Assembly (NCBI GenBank): GCA_008000375.1
Contig: SMOI01000465.1
Span: forward strand, 1-22,892
Origin: Poteriospumella lacustris
Lineage: Eukaryota > Sar > Chrysophyceae > Chromulinales > Dinobryaceae
Length of the DNA: 22,892 nt
Direction: 5' to 3'
The notes under the pieces are model-generated. The model made no database searches. It was not told the origin of the DNA and saw only the letters and a list, made by a program, of their open reading frames with translations. A program made the position numbers and the translations under genes. Position 1 is the first letter of the stretch; every line of letters begins with the position of its first letter. Shown one piece after another: positions 7,731 through 15,693 of this stretch.

Positions 7731-10700
7731 ATGTCGGACGTTGACGCCGTGGAAGCACCCTACGACGCGGAAGATCTGGTTGCATTCGTCCAAGAGGGCG
7801 ACTTCCTTCCTGTCAAGAATGCTATCGTCAGTGGGGCCTTCTCTGCACGAAGCACGGATGCCGATGGCTGCTCACTGCTCCACTGGGCGGCCATCAACAA
7901 CCGCATTCAAATTGCGAAGTTTTTGATTAAGAATGGCGCAGAATCCCTTCCTGGTGGTATTCTTGGCGAAACACCCCTTCATTGGGCATTACGAAAGAAG
8001 TACTACGCCATGGCGCATGTGCTTCACGAGCATTTGCATTTGGACTTGTCGCTGAAGTCGAAACAGGGCCTCGACGCGCTAAACCTGGTCATTCGCTTAG
8101 GTACCACAGGCTATCCCACTGCCGCTGTTGTCGTTGTCAATTCGTTATGTGTCGTGTAATGGTTCGTAGGAGACCTGAACGCGGCGTTCATGCTGCTCAC
8201 GTGGGGAGCAAACCCGAACGCGGAGGACGCCAACGGCATCGCACCGTTGCTCTGGCTCATGCAGAACAACAACACGTCACGGGGCTTCGAAATGAGCAAA
8301 TTGCTGATTCAATTCGGCGCCAACGTGACCTGCGTCGAGCCGCGCACGAAGAACTCGCTGCTGCACTTCCTCGCGACGAACAAGAAGTTCGACCTCATCC
8401 AGGCCTTCTACCTCTACCAGAACAACCCCAGCTTCTTCCGCACCGTCTGCAATGCCGCCGGGCAGGACGTCTACAAGGTAAGACATACGCCACACGCCAC
8501 ACGCCACATGCCATGCCACCCCTCACCGCCGTTGTGCGATGTGCGTGCCCCACCCACCCGACCCGCCCGCCTCCGCCGTCTGACGCAGATGGCGACGGTT
8601 TCGGAGAACCGCAAGATGGCGAAGTTCCTGATGGACGTGATGTTCTTCTACCTGCTGCCCGCCTGGACGCCCACGGTGCTCGTCGCGGCGCTGTGGCTGT
8701 TCTTCTATTTCATGTTGGCGTGGCACGGGCTGCTCTACGGCAGCGTCCTGACGCTGCTGACCGCCGCCGTGGCGCTCTACGGCCTCGGCCAGCACTACCT
8801 CATCGTGCACCGCGACCGCTTCTTCGTCGGCAGCTACGCCGGCTTCGCGCTGCTCATCGGCGGCTGCTTCTTCGCGTACGTCAGCGACATCGTCTCGACG
8901 CCGACGAAGCTCGTCGCCGTGACGCTCGGTCTCGCGGTCGGCTACAGCGCCTGGCAGGTGCACCGCACGCGGCCACAGCTCGCGCCGAAGGAGATGCAAG
9001 TGGAGCTGACGCAGAAGATCCTCGACGCGGCGCCCTCCGAGGGCACCGACGAGGAGAACCAAGAGCTCGTCGACTTCTCGCAGCGCCAGCAGCGCCAGCA
9101 GCTGCAGCCGCCCGGCGGCGGCGGCGGCGAGAGCGTGCGCCTCGCCGTCGTGAAGGACGCGTTCACCGGCCGCGTGTCCGTCGTCAAGCAGCGCCTCGTC
9201 TCCGCCGACGACTCGTCGTTCCGCTCGTCGGCGTATCAAACGTCGTCGTCGTCGTCGGCGCACGGCGGCGGCGGTGGCGGCGGGTCTGGCGGCAGCGGCA
9301 GCAGCGGCGGACGCACCGTCGAGGCGGTCGTGCGGCTGCGGTCGCTGGGGCCGCGGCTGTGCGGCCACTGCCTGTCGGACAAGCGCTGCGTCGAGATCCT
9401 CAAGGGCGCGTCGCGGTCGCAGCGCGGTGGCGGCGGCAGCGGAGGCCTCGGCCACAGCAGCCACAGCCACAGCGGCCACGACGCCGACGCCCTCGACGGC
9501 AGCGACAGTGGCGGCGGTGGCGGCGGGCCGCGCACGGCGATCTCGATCGCGACGCACTGCAGCTACTGCCAGAGCTGCGTGCTGGACCAGGACCACCACT
9601 GCCCCTACCTGCACACCTGCGTCGGCCGCGGCAACCGCCGCCTCTTCGTGCTCTTCCAGAGCCTCCTCTGCGCCGCCTGCCTCGTCTACTTCGTCTGCGC
9701 GCGCTACGTCGCCTACGACACGCTCTGCGACCCGCTGCTGATGGCCAACGTGCGGCCCGCCGACGTCGCGTGGTACTCGCCCGCGACGCTGTGGCGCGTG
9801 GAGCGCTGCGTCTGGTCGCAGTACGCGCACTACGCGATGGTGCAGTACCTGTCGCTGGGCCTGAGCCTGTACGGCGGCATGGTGGCGTACGTGCAGTGCG
9901 TCCTGGTGATGAAGGAGACCACGCTGCAGCACCTCGTCAAGGACCGCGCGCCGCTGCTCGACGCCCAGCGCCGCGCCCACATGGTCGACAACTTCTGGCG
10001 CTTCGTGCGCACGGGGCAGTACACCGTCGTCTACCCGCGCAGCGCCGCCGGTGCCGCCGGGGCGGCCGCCACCACCACCGCCGCCGCCACCGCCGCATCG
10101 TCGTCGTCGGCGTCGGAGATGACGCACCGCCAGGCGAACACGACCGGCGGCGTGCGCAGCATGCTCTCGGCGCTGTCCGCCACGTCGAAGGCGGCCGCCA
10201 GCGGCGCGGCGGGTCCAGCGACGTCCGGCGCGACGGCTTCGACGTCCGCTGCGACGACGGCGGCGGGCAGCGCCGTCGGGCGGCTGTGGCAGCGGCTGGA
10301 GCAGTCGCACGGCGACGACGCGGGCCGCCGCGGCGGCCTGGACGATGACGAGGACACCGACGAGACGCCGCTGCTCTACTTCGCGGCGCACGAGCAGAGC
10401 CCCGGCCACCGCCAGCGCAACGGCTCGTTCACGACGGTGGAGCCGCCGCCCACGACGGCGGCCGCCGGCCGCAGGAAGCCGCCGAAGAAACAGGTGTCGT
10501 TCGCGAGCCACAACCAGTACCAGAGCCCGCCCTCCACCAGCCCCGACGTGGCGCTGCTCGCGCGCAAGGGCCTCGCCGCCGTCAACGCCGCCGCCGCCGC
10601 GGTCGTGACGCACATGCCGCCGAAGCCCGCGACGGGCTCGGCGCTCGACCTCACCGACGTCGACCTCGAGGCGCCCGCGCCGCTGTCCCATCGCCGCGCG

Positions 10701-11087
10701 ACGGACACGCGCGACGGCGGCAGCGGCGGCTCGGGCAGCGACGATGAGGACGGTGAGGAGGACAGCGACGGGGAGGCGGGCTTCGAGGAGGACGAGGACG
10801 ACGACTACGACGACGAGTTCGTCGACTCCGACCTCAACGGCTACCTCGGCTCCGGCCGCTCGCTCGCCGACGAGGCCGAGCTCGCGCGGCTGCTGGACGA
10901 GCAGCGCGCAGCCGCCGCCCGGCACCAGCAGCACCACGGCCACGACCACAGCCACAGCCACGGCCACAGCCACAGCGGCGGCAGCCTGCGCGGCGACGTC
11001 GAGTCCGGCCGCAGCAGCCGCAGCGGCAGCGAGAAGGTTACCGGCGGCGTCGAGGCCGTCGCGCGGCAGGCGCCGTGGCAGCGGTGA
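7731..11087 (+). CDS. Ankyrin-repeat DHHC palmitoyltransferase (HIP14/ZDHHC17-like), 1058 aa
   Basis: Predicted S-acyltransferase that palmitoylates cysteines of target proteins at Golgi or endosomal membranes. Exons: 7731-8100, 8170-8477 and 8589-11087 (introns 69 and 111 bp, GT-AG). Residues 15-205 form ankyrin repeats, including LLHWAAINNR and GETPLHWALRKK, closely matching the HIP14 pattern. Then come membrane helices (about 237-330), the cysteine-rich domain, two more helices, and a tail of about 380 residues. The catalytic DHHC is at 561-564, followed by PYLHTCVGRGN. CGHC (484-487) and HCSYC (549-553) supply zinc ligands, but 61 residues of Gly/Ser/His-rich sequence separate C487 from H549, where about 9 is usual. 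The tail is Ala/Ser/Thr-rich, then strongly acidic, then His-rich (HGHDHSHSHGHSHS). The TTxE motif of the family appears as TTLQ. Intron 2 is a multiple of three without in-frame stops, so a retained form is possible. The start ATG at 7731 is the first in frame. Confidence 0.93.
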
Positions 11088-11226
11088 GCAGTGAGCCGCG
11101 CGGACCGTGCGCCTGTTGTTGTTAGGTTAGTGTCTGTTACCGGCGGTGGTGCCGCAGCGGTGTAGCGGTGTAGCGGTGTGGTGGGGACTGTAATTGGCCG
11201 CGTTACAACTGCGGCTCGCCGCGTCG
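11088..11226. other. Convergent 3' ends of two genes
   Basis: Only 139 bp separate the stop codons of the plus-strand palmitoyltransferase and the minus-strand unknown gene, so their 3' UTRs must be short or overlap. The tract holds short GGTGTAGC repeats (near 11156-11178). Confidence 0.6.
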
Positions 11227-11709
11227 TCACATCTCGTCGTCGTCGTCGGTGCCGTAGGTGAAGCTCAGCTCGGTGGGCACGTAGTGCAGCTGCGACACGT
11301 GGTTCCACGCCTCGGTCGGCAGCTCGGACAGCATCGTCGTTGTCGCCTGCAGCGCTGCGGAGTCGTCGGAGACGAGCGTAGACCGCAGCCCCGAGCTGCA
11401 CGTGGCCGCTGCATCGCTGGAGATGCAGCCGTCGCCGCTTTGGTCGTACAGTGAGCACTGTTTCATTTTAAGTGAACTGTCGTTGTCTTGAGCGACCGCC
11501 GGCTGCAGCGGCCACCAGAGGCGCAAGGCCTTCTTCTGTTCCACCGTCTGCCGGTATTCTGCGGGTGTTATCGGTCGGAAACCTTTCTTGTTCATGTCTT
11601 GAAGAATAGTAGAGGCAGAGCCATCGAAGCTGCCCATTTGAAATGGATTGTGGAATATGGCCGCGTCGATGATCCGTTGCAAGTCCTCGTCAGTCGCAGG
11701 TGAACTCAT
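11227..11709 (-). CDS. Uncharacterised 160-aa protein
   Basis: I do not recognise this protein. It is a single open frame from ATG (11709) to TGA. It begins MSSPATDEDLQRIIDAAIF, has a predicted helical N-terminal third with NPFQMGSF, GFRPITPAEY and LRLWWPLQP, then a Ser/Thr/Ala-rich middle, and ends in an acidic stretch, GTDDDDEM. There is no signal peptide or membrane helix. The N-terminal third has balanced, non-repetitive composition, unlike the out-of-frame shadows in this window, which favours a real gene. It converges on the palmitoyltransferase gene and diverges from the HA-repeat gene. It may be a small regulatory or adaptor protein, but nothing in the sequence says so. Confidence 0.6.
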   Translation of the reverse strand: MSSPATDEDLQRIIDAAIFHNPFQMGSFDGSASTILQDMNKKGFRPITPAEYRQTVEQKKALRLWWPLQPAVAQDNDSSLKMKQCSLYDQSGDGCISSDAAATCSSGLRSTLVSDDSAALQATTTMLSELPTEAWNHVSQLHYVPTELSFTYGTDDDDEM

Positions 11710-12198
11710 CGATGGGATCGCTGTGTCGAACTCGTGGAATGAGGTGGAATGTCTTTGCTGTCAATGTTTGCCATGTGAGACAAGGGAAGTACCAGCCTTT
11801 TACCGGGATACCCGATCCACCTTGCTCTTTCCCACTCCACAACTGGCTCCTTTCTCGCTCACCAGACCTTTAGGTTGGAATGATCACCGTCATCGTGGCG
11901 TGCGCTCGGGTTGACTCAGGGTCGAAGCGAACATCGCCAAGAGAACAGAGACTACCGGTATTCACCAAAGAGGAAGATAGGAGAGTCGGGCCGTGTGCCG
12001 TAACATTCCTCTCTCAACGCCGAAGTGAATTATTGACGATACTTAAGTCACCATGACTATGTACTGTTGTCACCGAGAGAGCACAGAGTGTGTGTTGCTG
12101 TCGCAGTTCAGAAGCGTACTGTACATCGCCGCTAGTATATAAACCAAATATAGTCCACATGGGGACTATGTGCTGTACATGTCTTCGTTTCACGTTTC
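11710..12198. promoter_or_regulatory. Divergent intergenic region upstream of HA-repeat gene
   Basis: About 490 bp lie between the unknown minus-strand gene and the HA-repeat gene. A TATATAAA box sits at 12136-12143. ATGs at 12159, 12168 and 12179 lie between it and the first in-frame ATG at 12199, so upstream initiation or leaky scanning is likely. No protein gene is seen. Confidence 0.5.
12136..12143 (+). promoter_or_regulatory. TATA box candidate of HA-repeat gene
   Basis: TATATAAA, 56 bp before the first in-frame ATG at 12199. Transcription would be expected to start near 12165-12170. Confidence 0.5.
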
Positions 12199-14463
12199 AT
12201 GTCTTCGTTCTTCATGTTCAGGCCGTCCTTCTTTGACGTCCTTCCTCGTTCCACCGTTGGCAGTGGTGTTCTCCTCCTCCTCTGCCTGTCTTGTCTCACA
12301 ATCCATTGCCTTGCAAGAGACGAACGGGAAGCCTCATCTACTGGGATAGTTGTCCAAACGAAAGGTCCAATGCTGGCGACGAGTGTGCGCCGGACTGCTG
12401 TCGCAGTGAGCAGATCGAACATCGGTTGTTCCGTTGTCTTGGCGATGCGAGGTGTATGGAAACATGGGCCGGTGGTCGTTCCGCTACGTCGATACTTATC
12501 AACGGACGAGGGAAAGACCACAGCGTCGGCGGTTGGGAAGAAGCCCAGATCGAAGACATCGGGTGCGAGCACACCTGCGACATTGGCGACGGAAACGATT
12601 CCTGTACTGCTGGACGTGTTTCGGAAGCTCTACCATCACGCCAACGTTCCGACAGCGTTCGTTGTGCCCACTGAGGAGCCATGGCCGAGAGAGCTGCATG
12701 GCGATCGGTTAGGCAGGCGGATCGACTACATCCGTCGCTCGAAGAAACGACTGTCGCCAGCTCAGGTGGAACAGCTGGACAACGCCGGCATGGTGTGGTC
12801 GAACGAGGAGTACCAGGTGGGTCGTATCGAGCGAGGGCTGACGACATACAAGGCGTTGTACGGCGATGTGAGGATACCGAATCTGTTTGTGGTGCCGCAT
12901 GGCGATGGTCGGTGGGATCGGGATCTGTGGGACATGAAGTTGGGCGACGCTGTTCGTAGAATACGCAATGAGGGTGGTTATGAGGCGCATCGTTCTCGCT
13001 TCGAGGCGTTGGGACTCACCTTCGATTGTTGGAATGAGCCGCAGTATCCGTTTGTGCTGGTGCGACAAGCGTTGGAGTCGTTCCATGGTCGGTACGGTCA
13101 CTATGAGGTGCCGCAGACATATGTGGTCGCAGCGGACGATGCGGCGTATGCAGTGCCGGTGCGGGGCATGAAGTTGGGACAGATCGTTTCTAATATCATT
13201 CACGATGAGCTGTATGCAGAGCATCGTGGGGAGTTGGAGGCGATGGGAGTGCCGTTGAAGCCGCGTAAGGAGTTGATGGTGGATCGCATCTGTGAGGCGG
13301 TGCGTTGTTACCGTCGTGAGTATGGGGAGAAGAAGCGTATTCCACACGCCTATAAGGTACCGGAGGAGTCGTCGTCGTATCCGAGAGAGCTGTGGGGCCT
13401 GGCGCTAGGTAAAGTGGCTTATCATATTCGTAAACGTGGTGATTATGCGGACTATCGCGATCGCTTTGAAGCCGTGGGGCTGGAAATCGAAAGCCCCTCT
13501 CCACTGGACAGCCTGATGGAGGATGAGGTGATCGTCGTAGCGACATCGTTGTCGTTATTTCGACAGCTCTACCATCACGCCAACGTTCCGACAGCGTTCG
13601 TCGTACCCGCTGAGGAACCATGGCCGAGAGAGCTTCATGGCGATCGGTTAGGCAGGCGGATCAGCGACCTCCGAACCTCGAAGAAACGACTGTCGCCAGC
13701 TCAGGTGGAGCAGCTGAACAAGGCCGGCATGGTGTGGTCGGACGAGGAGTACCAGGTGGGTCGTATCGAGCGAGGGCTGACCACATACAAGGCGTTGTAC
13801 GGCGATGTGAGGATACCGAATCTGTTTGTGGTGCCGCATGGCGATGGTCGGTGGGATCGGGATCTGTGGGACATGAGGTTGGGCCTATCTGTGATGTGTA
13901 TACGCAATGAGGGTTATTATGAGGCGCATCGTTCTCGCTTCGAGGCGTTGGGACTCACCTTCGATCGCTGGAATGAGCCGCAGTATCCGTTTGTGCTGGT
14001 GCGGCAAGCGTTGGAGTCGTTCTATGGTCGGTACGGTCACTATGAGGTGCCGGCGACATATGTGGTCGCAGCGGACGATGCGGCGTATGCAGTGCCGGTG
14101 CGGGGCATGAAGCTGGGTCAGATCGTTTCTAATATCATTAAACAGTCGACGTATACAGAGCATCGTGGGGAGTTGGAGGCGATGGGAGTGCCGTTGAAGC
14201 CGCGTAAGGAGTTGATGGTGGATCGCATCTGTGAGGCGGTGCGTTGTTACCGTCGTGAGTATGGGGAGAAGAAGCGTATTCCACACGCCTATAAGGTACC
14301 GGAGGAGTCGTCGTCGTATCCGAGAGAGTTGTGGGGCCTGGCGTTAGGTCGAGCAGTTTATCGTATTTGTAAACGTGGTGCTTATGAGGACTATCGCGAT
14401 CGCTTTGAAGCCGTGGGGCTGAATATCGAGACGAGCGCCGATGAAAAAGAGGCCTCCTCGTGA
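12199..14463 (+). CDS. Helicase-associated (HA) repeat protein, eight units, up to 754 aa
   Basis: Built of eight HA-type units of about 75 residues. Each follows the pattern Y-x3-YG-x3-VP-x2-[FY]-x-VP...P-x2-L-x-G-x2-LG-x2-V-x2-IR...R-x2-[LF]-EA-[LM]-G. They form two blocks, A-B-C-D repeated at an exact 313-residue offset; the LG glycines are residues 172, 249, 327, 404 and 485, 562, 640, 717. HA domains are three-helix modules best known from the C-termini of some helicases and, in stramenopiles, from free-standing repeat proteins. Here there is no helicase. Nucleic-acid binding is likely from the family but not shown. From M1 the N-terminus carries a signal-peptide-like core (about residues 20-39). 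From M58 (12370) or M83 (12445) it is an Arg-rich, acid-free presequence ending PLRRYLST, typical of mitochondrial import. I favour M58, though M1 is kept as the outer limit. A short C-terminal extension by splicing at GTGAAG (14460) cannot be excluded. Confidence 0.85.
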   Translation: MSSFFMFRPSFFDVLPRSTVGSGVLLLLCLSCLTIHCLARDEREASSTGIVVQTKGPMLATSVRRTAVAVSRSNIGCSVVLAMRGVWKHGPVVVPLRRYLSTDEGKTTASAVGKKPRSKTSGASTPATLATETIPVLLDVFRKLYHHANVPTAFVVPTEEPWPRELHGDRLGRRIDYIRRSKKRLSPAQVEQLDNAGMVWSNEEYQVGRIERGLTTYKALYGDVRIPNLFVVPHGDGRWDRDLWDMKLGDAVRRIRNEGGYEAHRSRFEALGLTFDCWNEPQYPFVLVRQALESFHGRYGHYEVPQTYVVAADDAAYAVPVRGMKLGQIVSNIIHDELYAEHRGELEAMGVPLKPRKELMVDRICEAVRCYRREYGEKKRIPHAYKVPEESSSYPRELWGLALGKVAYHIRKRGDYADYRDRFEAVGLEIESPSPLDSLMEDEVIVVATSLSLFRQLYHHANVPTAFVVPAEEPWPRELHGDRLGRRISDLRTSKKRLSPAQVEQLNKAGMVWSDEEYQVGRIERGLTTYKALYGDVRIPNLFVVPHGDGRWDRDLWDMRLGLSVMCIRNEGYYEAHRSRFEALGLTFDRWNEPQYPFVLVRQALESFYGRYGHYEVPATYVVAADDAAYAVPVRGMKLGQIVSNIIKQSTYTEHRGELEAMGVPLKPRKELMVDRICEAVRCYRREYGEKKRIPHAYKVPEESSSYPRELWGLALGRAVYRICKRGAYEDYRDRFEAVGLNIETSADEKEASS
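12628..13490 (+). repeat. HA block 1 (units A-D), copy of 13567-14429
   Basis: About 863 bp aligns without gaps to the second block at an offset of 939 bp. Hand comparison finds runs of perfect identity of 94 bp (12844-12937) and 173 bp (13217-13389), interrupted by dense clusters of differences just after each Leu-Gly codon pair. Confidence 0.95.
13567..14429 (+). repeat. HA block 2 (units A-D)
   Basis: Second member of the in-frame tandem duplication. Relative to block 1 it carries 30 amino-acid and 14 synonymous codon differences by hand count. A linker of about 25 residues, unrelated to the repeats, joins the blocks. Confidence 0.95.
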
Positions 14464-15370
14464 AGGTGCTGCAAACAACCATCTGTTTGGTGGTGTGCTA
14501 ACAAGGTCAGGAGATGGTGATCTGCTATCCCGCGACGTGGCTGTCGTTACGAACCGCGGACGGCATTGCAGTGGCGCAGTCGCTTTCTTCTTCGTGGAGA
14601 TGTCCCGTTGTACGTGGTTGTCTTCTTTCGACCGAATCCAAAGACTCCAGCCACAGGGTCAGAGGATGAGGAAGCAGTGGTTGATGCACCAGACAGCGGC
14701 GTCGGGGTATTGGTTACACCATCAACTTGAAGCGGCAACGAATGAACGCCATCTACTGCGCCGTGCCTTGGGGATGCGTTCTGGAGCCTGCGACATCTGG
14801 GCGCAACGTGTTTGGCGCCGTCTGAGGTCACCACGACTGTTTCAGTAGTGGGAGTCGCGGGTATATTCTTCAGCTGCCTGTTACCTTTGCACAAATGGGT
14901 ACGAATAGATACTGTTATAAATATTTGCTCGTTCTGACCTTCTGGTTATCGTTTGTGTAACGGTTTACGTGTGTGGCGAGTGCCTCCGTCGAGGTTCGAC
15001 AGCAGCTCGGTACCTCGCATCGTACGTATCGATTTCATATCAACTGTCTCTTGTGAGTCTACTTCGTGTACATGTCAGCGTCCACCGCAGCTGATCCATA
15101 CGCTGTCAATAGGACGGGCCTACAAGACAACACACATTCGAATCGACACGGTTTGCTGACGTCTGAGACAACTCTTTGCACCGCATCTCTGTGAGTCATG
15201 GACTATGGGCTATGGGCTATGGGCATTGCTTTGATTTGTCGTGTGCATGCAAGGAATGGAGACTCGTTTGTTTTGGTTTTGCGCCAGCCAGCCACAGGAG
15301 ATATACACGGAAGGCATGGAGCTATAACATTGGGGAGACAGTGAACCCCCAGTCCCAGTGAAGAGGACAG

Positions 15371-15423
15371 CTACATACTGTACCATGTGCTGTACGCTGT
15401 ACTGTACCATGTACAGTATGTAG
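15371..15423. repeat. 13-bp perfect inverted repeat
   Basis: CTACATACTGTAC at 15371-15383 is exactly complementary to GTACAGTATGTAG at 15411-15423. The 27-nt spacer itself contains further GTAC and CATG palindromes. It would form a long hairpin or cruciform. Confidence 0.85.
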
Positions 15424-15433
15424 TACCTATACC

Positions 15434-15458
15434 ATATACTAGTACTATATACTAGTAC
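15434..15458. repeat. Tandem TACTAGTA palindromes
   Basis: Two copies of ATATACTAGTAC (the second one base offset, period 13) each contain the self-complementary TACTAGTA (15437-15444 and 15450-15457). They lie directly beside the 13-bp inverted repeat. Confidence 0.8.
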
Positions 15459-15505
15459 AAGGTCCAGCTGGAGTCGAGTGCGAAACGGTCGGAGAGGAGA
15501 GCCGT

Positions 15506-15545
15506 GCGCGGAAAAACCGTCGCCTCCCAGATGCGCGAAAAACCG
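15506..15545 (-). promoter_or_regulatory. Paired E2F-like elements upstream of kinase gene
   Basis: GCGCGGAAAAACCG (15506-15519) and GCGCGAAAAACCG (15533-15545) form a direct repeat 27 bp apart. On the minus strand the second contains TTTCGCGC, the classical E2F/DP consensus; the first is a near match. Their function here is unproven. Confidence 0.35.
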
Positions 15546-15693
15546 ACAAGATTTGATTTCACCTCGACGACGTATCATTACCGAGACGAATCACCAAGAA
15601 CTGTGCAGCAAAGTTCGTGGAAACACATATTGTTTCAAAGGGCAACATATTAAAAAGATCAAGCAACGAATAGAGAGCATTCATCACCTGAAT

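Larger units (their letters stand above)
14464..15693. other. Intergenic region between HA-repeat and kinase genes
   Basis: About 1.2 kb. From 14464 to about 14900 all three plus frames and one minus frame contain open stretches, none decisive; it may hold a spliced small gene, a decayed gene or an alternative 3' end of the HA gene. From 14900 to 15693 the DNA is more AT-rich and holds a CTATGGG triplication (15203-15223), a palindromic cluster (15371-15458) and two GC-rich elements resembling E2F sites (15506-15545). The last part should be the kinase promoter and 5' UTR. Confidence 0.4.

Noticed and set aside
7103-7744. 213-codon plus-strand open frame upstream of the palmitoyltransferase
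   Set aside because: It begins at TTG, its first ATG is internal, it overlaps the true start in another frame and shows no recognisable content.
7982-10973. Long open frames of about 790-820 codons overlapping the palmitoyltransferase gene on both strands
   Set aside because: They are Arg/Ala/Val-rich shadows caused by the very high GC at third positions of the real gene, with no domains. The DHHC, ankyrin and membrane-helix signals all belong to one plus frame.
8190-11087. Single-exon reading of the palmitoyltransferase through the 8478-8588 segment
   Set aside because: Good splice sites and loss of alignment to the HIP14 pattern inside the segment favour an intron; retention is noted only as an option.
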